This document shows, in pieces, positions 17,591 through 25,689 of a stretch of DNA of 64,000 nucleotides (the first letter of the stretch is position 1; each line of letters opens with the position of its first letter). The notes under the pieces were generated by a model, which saw nothing but the letters and a program-made list of their open reading frames with translations, searched no databases and had not been told where the DNA came from. The DNA is from CAVXXD01 sp963765625 (GTDB lineage: Bacteria > Actinomycetota > Geothermincolia > Geothermincolales > Geothermincolaceae). Position numbers and translations under genes: made by a program. The stretch covers positions 411,137 to 475,136 of the forward strand of contig CAVXXD010000006.1 of the NCBI GenBank assembly GCA_963765625.1, given 5' to 3'.

Positions 17591-19143
17591 TAGATGTCCA
17601 GGTAGAGCTCGAGGGACTCCTTGACCAGCCGGCGGTCGAAGAAGATGGCCGACGGGCCGTGCATGGGCATGCGGCTGCGGCCGCCCACCGCCCAGGCGGT
17701 TCCGCCCCATCCCTCGCCGGCGCCCTGCACCGCGTCGCGCAGGTCCAGCAGGAAGCGCTCGGCCACCCCGGGACGGGTGTGGCGCGGGGCCAGGCAGAAG
17801 CCGGCGGCGGGGGGATACTGCAGCCCGGCCAGGCTCCAGCGTCGGCCGGCCATCAGCCGGATCACCTCGTAGATATCTACGTCGTCGGAAGTGAAGGCGA
17901 TGTTCCACAGGGGGTCGCCCAGCAGCTTGAGGCCGGGGATGGCCTTGATGCCCCGCTTGACGTAGGCCGCCGTCACCAGGATAGCGCGGGCAGATTCGCG
18001 GTAGCCGTCCCTCCCCGTGGTCACCAGCGCCGCCCAGCAGGCCGCCGATAGCGCCCCGGGCCGGCCGCTGGCCAGAGTGGGAGAGAAGTAGACGCCGCCC
18101 GGCCATTCCGAGTTGGTGAAACAGTGGCGGCCGCGGAGTTCCCGCTCCCGGTGAAGAAGCACGGCTGTCCCGCGGGGGGCGAAGCCATACATGTGCGTCC
18201 CCACCGAGATGGAGGTCACCCCCTTCAGGCGGAAGTCGGCCACGGGCACGTCGTAGCCAAGTTCCTCGGCGAATGGGAGCATGAAGCCGCCCAGGGAGGC
18301 GTCGACGTGGAGGCCGAGACCGCGCTCGAGCGCAAGCTCGCTAAGTTCCTCGATGGGGTCGATGACGCCGTGGGGAAGGGTGGGGGCCGAGCCTACCATC
18401 ACCGCGGTGTTGTAGTTGACAGCTTTGCGCATGGCCCCGACGTCGGCCCGGTAATCCTCGCCCACTGGAATCCGGCGAACTCTCATCTCCAGAAAGTCGG
18501 CCGCCTTGTCAAAGGCGGGGTGGACGCTGGCCGGGGCGATTATCTCGGGCCGGGCGACCCTCTTTTCTTCCTTGATCTTGTCCCGGTAGGCTTTCATGGC
18601 CAGGATGATGCTCTCGGTATTGCCGGAGGTGACAACCCCGCAGGCCTCGGGCGGCGTGTCGCCGTTATCCCCGGGTCCTCCCATGCCCAGCACGCGGGCC
18701 ACCATGGAGATCGTCTCCGCCTCGTACTTGACGGCAGAGGGCCAGCGGTCGGGGTGGAAGGGGTCGCTTCCCGCGTTGGCAGCGCAGACTTCGGCCAGGA
18801 AGCGCCGGTGTTCTTTCTCCGCCTGGAAGGCCGAACCCCCGCCGGAGTTGTCCGGCCGGCGCGGTTCCTCCACGGCGTTGAGTCCGTTCATCTCGGCGAT
18901 GATATCCCCGGCTGGCGCGCCGCGCTCAGGCAGCACGGCGAACTCCAGGCCGGTGCCCTGGTAGGGCTTTATGGCGTCAGCCATGTCGCCGGCGATACGG
19001 TCAAACCCGCGCCCGCCCTGCTTCCGCAGGATGGGGAGATTCCTGGCGATATCGCTCATCCTGGCGATCACCCCGGCGGCAGCGCCGGGATTAGCCAGCT
19101 TGGCCGCTTTCGCCGCCTTGTTGTAGAAATCGGTCAGGCCCAT
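17578..19143 (-). CDS. Group II PLP-decarboxylase / sphingosine-1-phosphate lyase-like protein lacking the PLP lysine
   Basis: This 521-residue protein has the sphingosine-phosphate lyase arrangement: TSGNTESIILAMKAYRD, the ring-stacking His in SVHPAFDKAADF, HVDASLGGFMLPFAEE with the PLP-nitrogen Asp, and the later FAPRGTAVLLHRE. In the family the Schiff-base lysine lies in a D-T-H-K-Y-G motif. Here that motif reads GTHMYGFAPRG, with Met318 (codon 18,190-18,192) in place of Lys and Gly in place of Asp. As read, it could not form the internal aldimine. It is either an inactive homologue or a sequence error (AAG to ATG is one base). ATG 19143 is the natural start. Confidence 0.8.
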   Translation of the reverse strand: MGLTDFYNKAAKAAKLANPGAAAGVIARMSDIARNLPILRKQGGRGFDRIAGDMADAIKPYQGTGLEFAVLPERGAPAGDIIAEMNGLNAVEEPRRPDNSGGGSAFQAEKEHRRFLAEVCAANAGSDPFHPDRWPSAVKYEAETISMVARVLGMGGPGDNGDTPPEACGVVTSGNTESIILAMKAYRDKIKEEKRVARPEIIAPASVHPAFDKAADFLEMRVRRIPVGEDYRADVGAMRKAVNYNTAVMVGSAPTLPHGVIDPIEELSELALERGLGLHVDASLGGFMLPFAEELGYDVPVADFRLKGVTSISVGTHMYGFAPRGTAVLLHRERELRGRHCFTNSEWPGGVYFSPTLASGRPGALSAACWAALVTTGRDGYRESARAILVTAAYVKRGIKAIPGLKLLGDPLWNIAFTSDDVDIYEVIRLMAGRRWSLAGLQYPPAAGFCLAPRHTRPGVAERFLLDLRDAVQGAGEGWGGTAWAVGGRSRMPMHGPSAIFFDRRLVKESLELYLDIYYDA

Positions 19144-19253
19144 TTAATACTCCCGGCATCGGCTTTCAACCGCCACGCAGACCACCATGTTTACCGGCCT
19201 CCTCTTTCGGATATAGCCGTATTATATCGGAATCGAGACAGGAGGTGCCCGGG

Positions 19254-19667
19254 ATGTCAACCAAGATGTTCGTCAACCTGCCGGTCAAGGACCTGGTTAA
19301 CAGCAGCGGGTTCTTCGCCGGCCTCGGCTTCAAGTTCGATCCCCGCTTTACCAACGAGGACGCCGCCTGCATGATCGTCGGCGAGGACATCTACGTAATG
19401 CTGCTGGTCGAGAAGTTCTTCAGGACGTTTACCCCCAAAGATATCTGTAACGCCTACCATCACACCGAGGCCATCATCTCCCTCACCATGGAAAGCAGGG
19501 AGCAGGTCGACGAGTTCGTGAACCGGGCGCTGGACGCGGGCGCCTCGGACTACAAGGAGCCCATGGACGAAGGCGCCATGTACGCGTGGGGTTTCCAGGA
19601 CCTCGACGGCCACATCTGGGAGATCTTCTACCTGGACATGAGCCAGGTGCCCGACATGCCCGCCTAG
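19254..19667 (+). CDS. VOC superfamily (glyoxalase/bleomycin-resistance-like) protein
   Basis: The start is ATG 19254 (MSTKMFVNLPVKDL), with GGAGG at 19,241-19,245. The 137-residue protein has two beta-alpha-beta-beta-beta units: KMFVNLPVKDLVNSSGFFAG first and, late, AMYAWGFQDLDGHIWEIFYL, whose Glu is a usual metal ligand. It is closest to the lactoylglutathione-lyase-like 'extradiol dioxygenase' subgroup of small VOC proteins; substrates of these are mostly unknown. It has its own promoter region, divergent from the PLP-decarboxylase homologue. Confidence 0.88.
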   Translation: MSTKMFVNLPVKDLVNSSGFFAGLGFKFDPRFTNEDAACMIVGEDIYVMLLVEKFFRTFTPKDICNAYHHTEAIISLTMESREQVDEFVNRALDAGASDYKEPMDEGAMYAWGFQDLDGHIWEIFYLDMSQVPDMPA

Positions 19668-19688
19668 GCCCGGGTGATGCGGTTCCTC

Positions 19689-20966
19689 TCAGGTGATGCG
19701 GGTAAGGTTGTTCATGTAGGGGATGAGCGCCTGCGGAACCGAGACCGTGCCGTCCTCGTTCTGGTAGTTCTCGAGGATGGCGGCGACGGTGCGGCCTATG
19801 GCCACGCCCGAGCCGTTCAGGGTGTGCACCAGGCGGCTCTTGCCCGACTTCGGCTTGAAGCGGATGCCGCCGCGGCGCGCCTGGAAGTCGGTGAAGTTGG
19901 AGCACGAGCTGATCTCCTTGTACTCGCCGGCCTCGCCCTGCCCGGGCATCCACACCTCCAGGTCGTAACACTTGGCGGCGGAGAAAGAGAGGTCGCCGGT
20001 GGCCAGCACCACCACGCGGTAGGGCAGTTCCAGCCGCTTGAGCACCTCTTCGGCGTTGGCGGTCAGCTTCTCCAGTTCTTCAAAAGAAGAATCGGGGTGG
20101 ACGAACTTGACCATTTCCACCTTGTTGAACTGGTGCTGGCGGATGAGGCCGCGCACGTCCTTGCCGTAGGAGCCGGCCTCGCGACGGAAGCACGGGGTGA
20201 AGGCGACGTAGCGCACCGGCAGATCCTCCTCGGGGATGGTCTCGCCGCGGTGGATGTTGGTCACCGGCACTTCGGCCGTGGGTATCAGGTAGAGTGCATC
20301 GTCGCGGCAGCGGTACATGTCCGCCTCCAGCTTGGGCAGCTGCCCGGTGGCCTTCATGCTCTCCTCGTTGACCAGGATGGGCGGAAATATCTCGGTGTAG
20401 CCGTGCTCCAGCGTGTGCAGGTCGAGCATGAAGTTGATCAGGGCGCGCTCCAGCCGGGCACCCAGGCCCCGCATCAGGGTGAAGCGCGACTCGGCTATTT
20501 TCACGCCGCGCTCGAAGTCGAGGATGCCTAAAGAAGTGCCGACGTCCCAGTGGGCCAGCGGCTTGAAAGCGAACTGGCGCGGCTCGCCCCAGCGCCGCAC
20601 CTCCAGGTTGAAACTCTCGTCTGAGCCCACCGGCACCGACTCGTGGGGGGTGTTGGGTACCCATATCAGCAGGGAGTCGAGTTCTTCCTCGACCTCCTTG
20701 ATCTCCTTCTCCATAACCACGATTTTCTCGGAGACCTGCTTCATCTCCGCCCGGCGCCCCTCGATGTCCCCGCCCGCCCGGGCCGCTTCGCCGATCTCCT
20801 TGGAGACCCGGTTGCGCAAGGTGCGCAACTCGTCCGCCTCGGTGGTCAGTCCGCGGCGGCGTTCGTCTAAGGCCAGCAGGCGGTCCAGATCCAGTTTGCT
20901 GTTGCGGTCGGCCAGCGACTTGCGCACCGCGGTGGTGTTCTCACGGATAGTCTTGATGTCGAGCAC
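19689..20966 (-). CDS. serS: Seryl-tRNA synthetase
   Basis: Charges tRNA-Ser with serine. The start is GTG 20966 (VLDIKTIRENTTAV), with AGGAGG overlapping the end of pheA; the longer open frame upstream is not conserved. The N-terminal coiled-coil arm (residues about 30-105) is followed by the class II core: motif 2 in FTPCFRREAGSYGKDVRGL and motif 3 in LNGSGVAIGRTVAAILENYQ, with the TAEVP serine-binding segment. About 425 residues, normal for bacteria. It is the last gene of a DUF4446-pheA-serS operon. Confidence 0.97.
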   Translation of the reverse strand: MLDIKTIRENTTAVRKSLADRNSKLDLDRLLALDERRRGLTTEADELRTLRNRVSKEIGEAARAGGDIEGRRAEMKQVSEKIVVMEKEIKEVEEELDSLLIWVPNTPHESVPVGSDESFNLEVRRWGEPRQFAFKPLAHWDVGTSLGILDFERGVKIAESRFTLMRGLGARLERALINFMLDLHTLEHGYTEIFPPILVNEESMKATGQLPKLEADMYRCRDDALYLIPTAEVPVTNIHRGETIPEEDLPVRYVAFTPCFRREAGSYGKDVRGLIRQHQFNKVEMVKFVHPDSSFEELEKLTANAEEVLKRLELPYRVVVLATGDLSFSAAKCYDLEVWMPGQGEAGEYKEISSCSNFTDFQARRGGIRFKPKSGKSRLVHTLNGSGVAIGRTVAAILENYQNEDGTVSVPQALIPYMNNLTRIT

Positions 20967-20971
20967 TGCTG

Positions 20972-21835
20972 CTATTCCTCCTCTTCCCGGTAACGCGGGT
21001 AGGACCCCAGCATCTTCACGCCCCGCAATTTGCAGCGGAGGCACTTGACGGCCGAGGCTACTATGTCGTCCTCCTCGTGCCCGTCGCAGTCGATAAAGAA
21101 GCAGTACTGGCCGAGAATGTCCTTGGTGGGGCGCGACTCTATCTTGGAAAGGTTGATGTAGCGGTAGGCAAACTCCTGCAGGATCATCAGCAGGCTGCCC
21201 GGTTGGTCGGCGTGGATGAAGCAGACCAGCGAGGTCTTGTCGTTGCCGGTGGGAGGCATTCTGTCCTTGCCCAGCAGGGCGAAGCGGGTAAGGTTGCCGG
21301 GGTGGTCCTCCAGGCCTTCCGCAATTATCTTCAAACCGTAAATATCTGCCGAGAGGCGGTTGCCCAGGGCGGCCACCGGCTCGTCCGAGCTAGCCACGTC
21401 GGCCGCGGCTTCGGAGGTGGAGTTGGCGGCCGTCACCCTGGCCCCCGGCAGCAGGTGGGCCAGGGAGGCCCGGCACTGGGCCGAGGCGTGGGGATGGGAG
21501 GCTACCGATTTTACCTGGTCGAGGGTGACGCCTTCCCGCGCCAGCAGCACGTGGCTGATCGGGTAGACCACCTCTGCCTCGACGAAGAGGTCGACGTCGA
21601 AGGCCAGGGTGTCCAGGGTGGCGTTGACCGACCCTTCGATGGAGTTCTCCAGGGGGACCAGGGCCCGGTCGGCCGTCCCTTCCACCACCGCGTGAATGGT
21701 CTCTTCCACCGTGGTGAAGGGCACCGCTTCTTCGTAGAGACCCGCCAGGCGGTACTTGAGCGCCTCGCCGGTAAAGGTCCCCTCGGGGCCGAGGTAGCCC
21801 AGGCGCGAACAGCGGAGGGCGCTCAGATGGTCCAC
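20972..21835 (-). CDS. pheA: Prephenate dehydratase
   Basis: Converts prephenate to phenylpyruvate in phenylalanine synthesis. The start is GTG 21835 (VDHLSALRCSRLGYLGPEGT), inside the end of the DUF4446 gene by 13 bases; the long frame further upstream is a shadow. The dehydratase domain shows YLGPEGTFTGEAL, VPLENSIEGSVNATLD and the NLTRFALLG motif. The C-terminal ACT domain (SLVCFIHADQPGSLLMILQE, and ESRPTK for phenylalanine feedback) is complete. 287 residues, a monofunctional enzyme. Its stop overlaps the serS ribosome site. Confidence 0.95.
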   Translation of the reverse strand: MDHLSALRCSRLGYLGPEGTFTGEALKYRLAGLYEEAVPFTTVEETIHAVVEGTADRALVPLENSIEGSVNATLDTLAFDVDLFVEAEVVYPISHVLLAREGVTLDQVKSVASHPHASAQCRASLAHLLPGARVTAANSTSEAAADVASSDEPVAALGNRLSADIYGLKIIAEGLEDHPGNLTRFALLGKDRMPPTGNDKTSLVCFIHADQPGSLLMILQEFAYRYINLSKIESRPTKDILGQYCFFIDCDGHEEDDIVASAVKCLRCKLRGVKMLGSYPRYREEEE

Positions 21836-22434
21836 GTGCCGTCTTCCTCCTGCGTGGAGACGAACTCTTCCAGGTCCTCCTCCACCGTGACGTCGAAGAT
21901 CCGCTTGTCCTCCTTGGGCCGCGCGCGCTCGATTTCCGGCTTGATACGGAGGGCCCGGCGCAGGGCCTCTTCTTCTTCTCTGGAAAGGGTGTGGGCGGAG
22001 CGGCCGTCGGCGACGGCCTTGGCGTAGACGCGGTTCTCGTTCCGGCCGTAGATGGAGGTGTAGATCACCCCGTTGCGCTCGTCGTCCAGCATGGCCACGG
22101 CGTAGGAGAGCTTGCCCCCCATGTCCTCGAAGGCGTCGAAGCGAATTACCGCTACCCGCTGCACCGCGCCGGCCAGCACGTCCAGCACGTAGTCGTACTT
22201 GCGCGACAGGTCCTGCACCTGGCGGGAGTTGTCCTTGACCTCCTCGATATGGTTGGCCACCAGTTCCACCATGTTCTTGCCATCGGCGCCCTTCTTCAGA
22301 ATAAAGACGCTCTTGCGCAGCAGGGCCCACTGGCGCATCACCACCAGCATCAGGGCCAGGAAGACCAGGTTGGACACGATCAGCAGCAGGATCCAGAGAT
22401 CCTGGTGATCTTCTATTATTGAAATCGCTGTCAT
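21823..22434 (-). CDS. DUF4446 family membrane-anchored protein
   Basis: The start is ATG 22434 (MTAISIIEDHQDLWILL), behind GGGAGGAG. One N-terminal membrane helix (LWILLLIVSNLVFLALMLVV) is followed by a coiled segment and the conserved DUF4446 core: VLAGAVQRVAVIRFDAFEDM, then LSYAVAMLDDERNGVIYTSI and YGRNENRVYAKAV. A charged tail follows. The family is widespread in Actinomycetota and Firmicutes and often lies near chromosome-partition or tRNA synthetase genes; its role is unknown. It is the first gene of the operon with pheA and serS. Confidence 0.9.
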   Translation of the reverse strand: MTAISIIEDHQDLWILLLIVSNLVFLALMLVVMRQWALLRKSVFILKKGADGKNMVELVANHIEEVKDNSRQVQDLSRKYDYVLDVLAGAVQRVAVIRFDAFEDMGGKLSYAVAMLDDERNGVIYTSIYGRNENRVYAKAVADGRSAHTLSREEEEALRRALRIKPEIERARPKEDKRIFDVTVEEDLEEFVSTQEEDGTWTI

Positions 22435-22548
22435 ATCTCCTCCCATGATTCAGGTTGACATTATATCACGCGCACCATTGGACGCAGGCGGGCGGTGGGG
22501 TAGAATATAAAGCAACAACAGCATGCTTTACGGGGGAGGTGCCGCCTG

Positions 22549-22824
22549 ATGCTCCTTAAGAACTACATGGAAGACGTGGTCGATCAGACCCTGGACGAGA
22601 TCATGGAGTGGAAAGAGTCCTGTGGCTGCGACCGCTGCCGCAACGACATCAAGGCTCTGGCCCTCAACCACCTGCCCCCCAAGTACGTGGTCACCGACAT
22701 GGGCTACGTCTACAGCAAGGTCAACCAGCTGGCCACCCAGTTCCGCACGGACATCACCGTGGCCGTCACCAACGCCATGAAGGTGGTCTCCAAGAACCCC
22801 CGCCACGATCCCGAGAAGTGCTGA
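22549..22824 (+). CDS. comFB: ComFB-family late competence protein
   Basis: A 91-residue protein matching the ComFB family: NYMEDVVDQTLDEIM, the Cys pair CGCDRCRNDIKALALNHLPP and a YVVTDMGYVYSKV segment. The CxCxxC cluster probably binds zinc. In cyanobacteria ComFB proteins bind cyclic-di-nucleotides and affect motility and competence; the actinobacterial role is unknown. The start ATG 22549 has a strong GGGGGAGG site. A tagaatat -10-like element lies about 45 bases upstream. Confidence 0.9.
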   Translation: MLLKNYMEDVVDQTLDEIMEWKESCGCDRCRNDIKALALNHLPPKYVVTDMGYVYSKVNQLATQFRTDITVAVTNAMKVVSKNPRHDPEKC

Positions 22825-22857
22825 TCCGGGACCTCCTGGCTTACGGCTCCGCATTTT

Positions 22858-23574
22858 ATGGTAAATACTGGTAAGAAACTCGATATTGCCGACCTGACCC
22901 TGCTTCAGCGGCAGCTCGCCGGCCAGGTCGTTGCTGACATCCCCCTAGATTTCGGCAAGCTTGAGCGTGTCACCGGCACGGACATCTCCTACCTCCGCGA
23001 GGACCACCTGGCCATCGCCGTGGCCGTCTCCTTCTCCTGGCCCGCTCTCGAGCTGGAGGAAGAGCGGGCCTGCGTGGGCCGGGTGGAATTCCCCTACGTC
23101 CCGGGGCTGCTCTCCTTCCGCGAGCTGCCGGCCTTGCTCCCCACCGTCCACGCCCTCTCCCGCCCACCACAGCTGCTGATGGCGGATGGCCAGGGCATTG
23201 CCCACCCCCGCCGTTTCGGCATCGCCTCCCACCTGGGAGTGGCCCTGGACGTCCCCACCCTGGGGTGCGCCAAGTCACGCCTGGTAGGTGATTATGACGA
23301 GCCGGGGCTGGAGCGGGGTAGCCGGTCCCTTCTTTTTCATGAAGAAGAAGTGGTGGGGGTGGTGCTGCGGACCCGCACCGGGGTCAAGCCCGTCTATGTC
23401 AGCGTCGGGCACCGTATCGACCTGGAGAGCTGCGTCGAGGCCGTGCTGGCCTGTGGCCGCGGATACCGCCTGCCCGAGCCCCAGCGCTACGCCCATGCCC
23501 TCACCGCCCGTCTCAAGTCCGCCTGGCGCGCCGGGGGCATGCCCGCCCTGCGCCAGGAGTGCCGGCTGCTGTAG
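22858..23574 (+). CDS. nfi: Endonuclease V (deoxyinosine 3' endonuclease)
   Basis: Cuts DNA one base 3' of deoxyinosine in repair of deaminated adenine. The catalytic acids are in order: GTDISY, VEFPYVPGLLSFRE (Glu) and ADGQGIAHPRRFGIASHLG (Asp), followed by GCAKSRLVG and KPVYVSVGHRIDL. The product is 238 residues, the usual length. The start ATG 22858 has no good ribosome site; an upstream or alternative start cannot be excluded. It follows comFB by 33 bases. Confidence 0.95.
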   Translation: MVNTGKKLDIADLTLLQRQLAGQVVADIPLDFGKLERVTGTDISYLREDHLAIAVAVSFSWPALELEEERACVGRVEFPYVPGLLSFRELPALLPTVHALSRPPQLLMADGQGIAHPRRFGIASHLGVALDVPTLGCAKSRLVGDYDEPGLERGSRSLLFHEEEVVGVVLRTRTGVKPVYVSVGHRIDLESCVEAVLACGRGYRLPEPQRYAHALTARLKSAWRAGGMPALRQECRLL

Positions 23575-23654
23575 TGCGAGTTTCTTCTCAGTCAGCCAAT
23601 CGCGTAGTATCATGTTCTGAGTAAAAAGTGCCACTGCGAAAAGGGGGTCGTCCG

Positions 23655-23948
23655 TTGGCGCTGTTCCAGAGTTTTGGTGCGCCGGAGATCCTGATGCTCC
23701 TGATAATCTTCTTTCCCGTACTGATAGCGGCGGCGGCCGTCCTGACCGCGCTGTACTTCAGGAAACGGCGCGAGCCCATGCCTCCCGTCCCACCGGCGAA
23801 GCCCGGCCCGCACACGCCTTCCGGGGCCATCTCCAGACAATACGATGGAGCCCACCTCCTGCCCAAGGGCTCCCTGCCCTGCGCCAGGTGCGGCAGGTCC
23901 AACCCTGCAGGGTCGGTTTTCTGCCGCAAATGCGGCGTCAAGCTCTGA
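23655..23948 (+). CDS. Small membrane protein with C-terminal zinc ribbon
   Basis: A short protein with one membrane helix (LMLLIIFFPVLIAAAAVLTA) and a C-terminal zinc ribbon CARCGRSNPAGSVFCRKCG. It is linked by a Pro-rich stretch (PMPPVPPAKPGP). The start is probably TTG 23655, behind AAAAGGGGG; a GTG nine codons earlier is the alternative. It is one of several zinc-ribbon/membrane proteins in this window. Function unknown. Confidence 0.65.
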   Translation: MALFQSFGAPEILMLLIIFFPVLIAAAAVLTALYFRKRREPMPPVPPAKPGPHTPSGAISRQYDGAHLLPKGSLPCARCGRSNPAGSVFCRKCGVKL

Positions 23949-24041
23949 AGGAAATCTGGGGTCAGACCCCTTCTCCACTTTCTCCCGCCTCCGACCGTGA
24001 CCGGCCTTGAAGTGGAGAAGGGGTCTGACCCCAGATTTCCT
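23949..24041. repeat. 32-base perfect inverted repeat built on GGGGTCAGACCCC
   Basis: Arms 23,949-23,980 and 24,010-24,041 are exact reverse complements with a 29-base spacer. Each arm contains ggggtcagacccc, itself nearly palindromic. This motif is known from dispersed repeat families in many bacterial genomes, where it is often linked to REP/RAYT-type transposases. It starts immediately after the preceding stop codon and could fold as a strong terminator or act as a small mobile repeat. Confidence 0.85.
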
Positions 24042-24055
24042 GGCGGGCGGCTGTA

Positions 24056-24084
24056 TTGACAAGGCTGAGGAGAGGGACAATAAT
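24056..24084 (+). promoter_or_regulatory. Canonical promoter of the trpB2 leader
   Basis: TTGACA (24,056-24,061) is followed after exactly 17 bases by AATAAT (24,079-24,084). Transcription would begin near 24,091, about 30 bases before the leader peptide start and over 200 before trpB2. Confidence 0.8.
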
Positions 24085-24119
24085 AATTAGCACTTGTAAT
24101 AAAAGCATGGGAGTTGAAA

Positions 24120-24206
24120 ATGGAAGTTTACCCGAACAGCAAAAGGAGCATATCCTGGTGGTGGCGGAACTGCCGCGGCGGTGTCTGCCCACCTTGCACC
24201 TGGTAA
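24120..24206 (+). CDS. trpL: trp operon leader peptide with three consecutive Trp codons
   Basis: A 28-codon reading frame starts at ATG 24120, preceded by GGGAG. It reads through Ser-Trp-Trp-Trp-Arg (Trp codons 24,156-24,164) and ends with another Trp codon directly before TAA 24,204. Trp is a rare residue, so four in 28 codons is far above chance. It lies between a consensus promoter and a terminator, in front of a tryptophan synthase gene. This is the arrangement of ribosome-mediated attenuation: ribosome stalling at the Trp codons when charged tRNA-Trp is scarce should favour an antiterminator. The peptide itself is probably not functional. Too short for usual gene callers. Confidence 0.85.
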   Translation: MEVYPNSKRSISWWWRNCRGGVCPPCTW

Positions 24207-24261
24207 ACGAGCGGACACAGAAAAACCGGCCGCGGCGAGCATTGAACGCCGCGGCTTTTTT
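24172..24261 (+). promoter_or_regulatory. trp attenuator: antiterminator and rho-independent terminator
   Basis: The terminator is gccgcggcg (24,229-24,237), a 9-base loop, cgccgcggc (24,247-24,255) and TTTTTT. An identical gccgcggcg lies at 24,172-24,180, just after the Trp codons. Because gccgcggc is self-complementary, this upstream copy can pair with 24,229-24,236 and block the terminator. That gives the two competing folds expected of an attenuator. Confidence 0.75.
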
Positions 24262-24303
24262 ATATCGCCGAATACGCTGATCAGATAAGGAGGAAAGGGT
24301 AAG

Positions 24304-25611
24304 ATGGCCAACGACGACAAGATAGTCCACCTGGACCAGAAGTACATCCCGGAGGCGTGGTACAACGTCCTGCCGGACCTGCCCAAGCCACTGGAGCCGC
24401 CGCTCCACCCGGTGACCCGGCAGCCCATAGGGCCGGACGACCTGGCGCCGCTGTTTCCCATGGGCCTGATCGCCCAGGAGATGAGCAGCGACAACTACAT
24501 CGAGATACCGAAAGAGGTCAGGGAGATCTACAAGATATGGAGGCCCACCCCGCTGGAGCGGGCCACCCGCCTGGAGCAAGCCCTCCAGACCCCGGCCAAA
24601 ATCTACTATAAGAACGAAGGGCTGAGCCCGGCCGGCAGCCACAAGGGCAACACCGCGGTGGCGCAGGCTTTCTACAACAAGGCGGAGGGCGTCAAGCGCA
24701 TCTCCACCGAGACCGGCGCGGGCCAGTGGGGAACCGCCCTCTCCATGGGCTGCAAGTTCTTCGACATGGAACTGGACGTCTACATGGTCCGCTCCAGCTT
24801 CAACCAGAAGCCCTATCGCCGCATCCTCATGGAGGTCTGGGGCGCCAACGTGCATCCCAGCCCGGGCCCGCAGACCGAGGTCGGCGCGAAGATCCTGGCG
24901 GAGGACCCCCACACCCCCGGCAGCCTGGGCATGGCAATCTCGGAAGCGGTGTCTCAGATAGTCGCCGACCCCGACGCCAAGTACTCCCTGGGCAGCGTCC
25001 TCAACCACGTCCTGCTCCACCAGACGGTGATCGGCCTCGAAGCCAAGACGGCCTTCGAGTTTATCGGCGACTACCCCGACATCGTCATCGGCTGCTGCGG
25101 CGGCGGCTCCAACCTGGGCGGCGCCACACTGCCTTTCCTGAAGGAGCGCATGGAAGGCAAGGACATCCGGCTCATCGCGGTGGAGCCCAGTTCCTGCCCC
25201 ACCCTGACCGAAGGGCGCTACGAGTACGACTTCGGGGACGCGGTGGGCATGGCCCCCATCGTGCTGATGTACACCCTGGGCCACGACTTCGTTCCGCCGG
25301 CCTCCCACGCCGGGGGCCTGCGCTACCACGGCGCCTCCCCCATCATCAGCCTTCTGGTCAAGGAAGGGTTGATGGAGGCGGTGGCCTATCATCAGAGCGA
25401 GGTGTTCGAAGCGGCGGTGCTCTTCGCCCAGTGTGAGGGGTACGTCCCCGCCCCGGAGACCTCCCACGCCATCAAGTGCGTGGTCGACGAGGCCATCAAG
25501 TGCCGGGAGAGCGGCGAAGCCAAGACCATCTTCTTCAACTACTCCGGCCACGGCATGCTCGATCTGGCCGCCTACGACGAGTATCTCTCGGGCGGCATGG
25601 CCGACGTGTAA
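24304..25611 (+). CDS. trpB: Tryptophan synthase beta chain, TrpB2 type
   Basis: Condenses indole and serine to tryptophan with PLP. The 435-residue length and the N-terminal extension (YIPEAWYNVLPDLPKPLEPP) mark the TrpB2 subgroup rather than the shorter TrpB1. The PLP lysine is in GSHKGNTA, the substrate Glu in ETGAGQWG, and the phosphate loop is CCGGGSNLGG. No trpA is adjacent; TrpB2 can act alone on free indole or with a distant TrpA. Start ATG 24304 follows AGGAGG. Expression is predicted to be controlled by the leader attenuator at 24,120-24,261, and a strong terminator follows. Confidence 0.95.
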   Translation: MANDDKIVHLDQKYIPEAWYNVLPDLPKPLEPPLHPVTRQPIGPDDLAPLFPMGLIAQEMSSDNYIEIPKEVREIYKIWRPTPLERATRLEQALQTPAKIYYKNEGLSPAGSHKGNTAVAQAFYNKAEGVKRISTETGAGQWGTALSMGCKFFDMELDVYMVRSSFNQKPYRRILMEVWGANVHPSPGPQTEVGAKILAEDPHTPGSLGMAISEAVSQIVADPDAKYSLGSVLNHVLLHQTVIGLEAKTAFEFIGDYPDIVIGCCGGGSNLGGATLPFLKERMEGKDIRLIAVEPSSCPTLTEGRYEYDFGDAVGMAPIVLMYTLGHDFVPPASHAGGLRYHGASPIISLLVKEGLMEAVAYHQSEVFEAAVLFAQCEGYVPAPETSHAIKCVVDEAIKCRESGEAKTIFFNYSGHGMLDLAAYDEYLSGGMADV

Positions 25612-25638
25612 ACCGGCTCCCCGAGAACCTCGGAATTG

Positions 25639-25672
25639 AAAGGGCCCCTCCCGTTTGGGAGGGGCCCTTTTT
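25639..25672 (+). terminator. Strong rho-independent terminator after trpB2
   Basis: A 14-base perfect stem (aaagggcccctccc / gggaggggcccttt), a gttt loop, then TTTTT. It also separates trpB2 from the convergent sensor gene. Confidence 0.93.
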
Positions 25673-25689
25673 GTCGCATCTTCACCCGA

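Noticed and set aside
16199..19143. A functional link between the lipoprotein hydrolase and the PLP-decarboxylase homologue
   Set aside because: They are convergent and merely overlap at their stops, so no operon is implied.
24056..24280. A 74-residue open frame across the trp leader
   Set aside because: It runs through the promoter and terminator in the wrong frame. The 28-codon Trp-rich frame explains the region.
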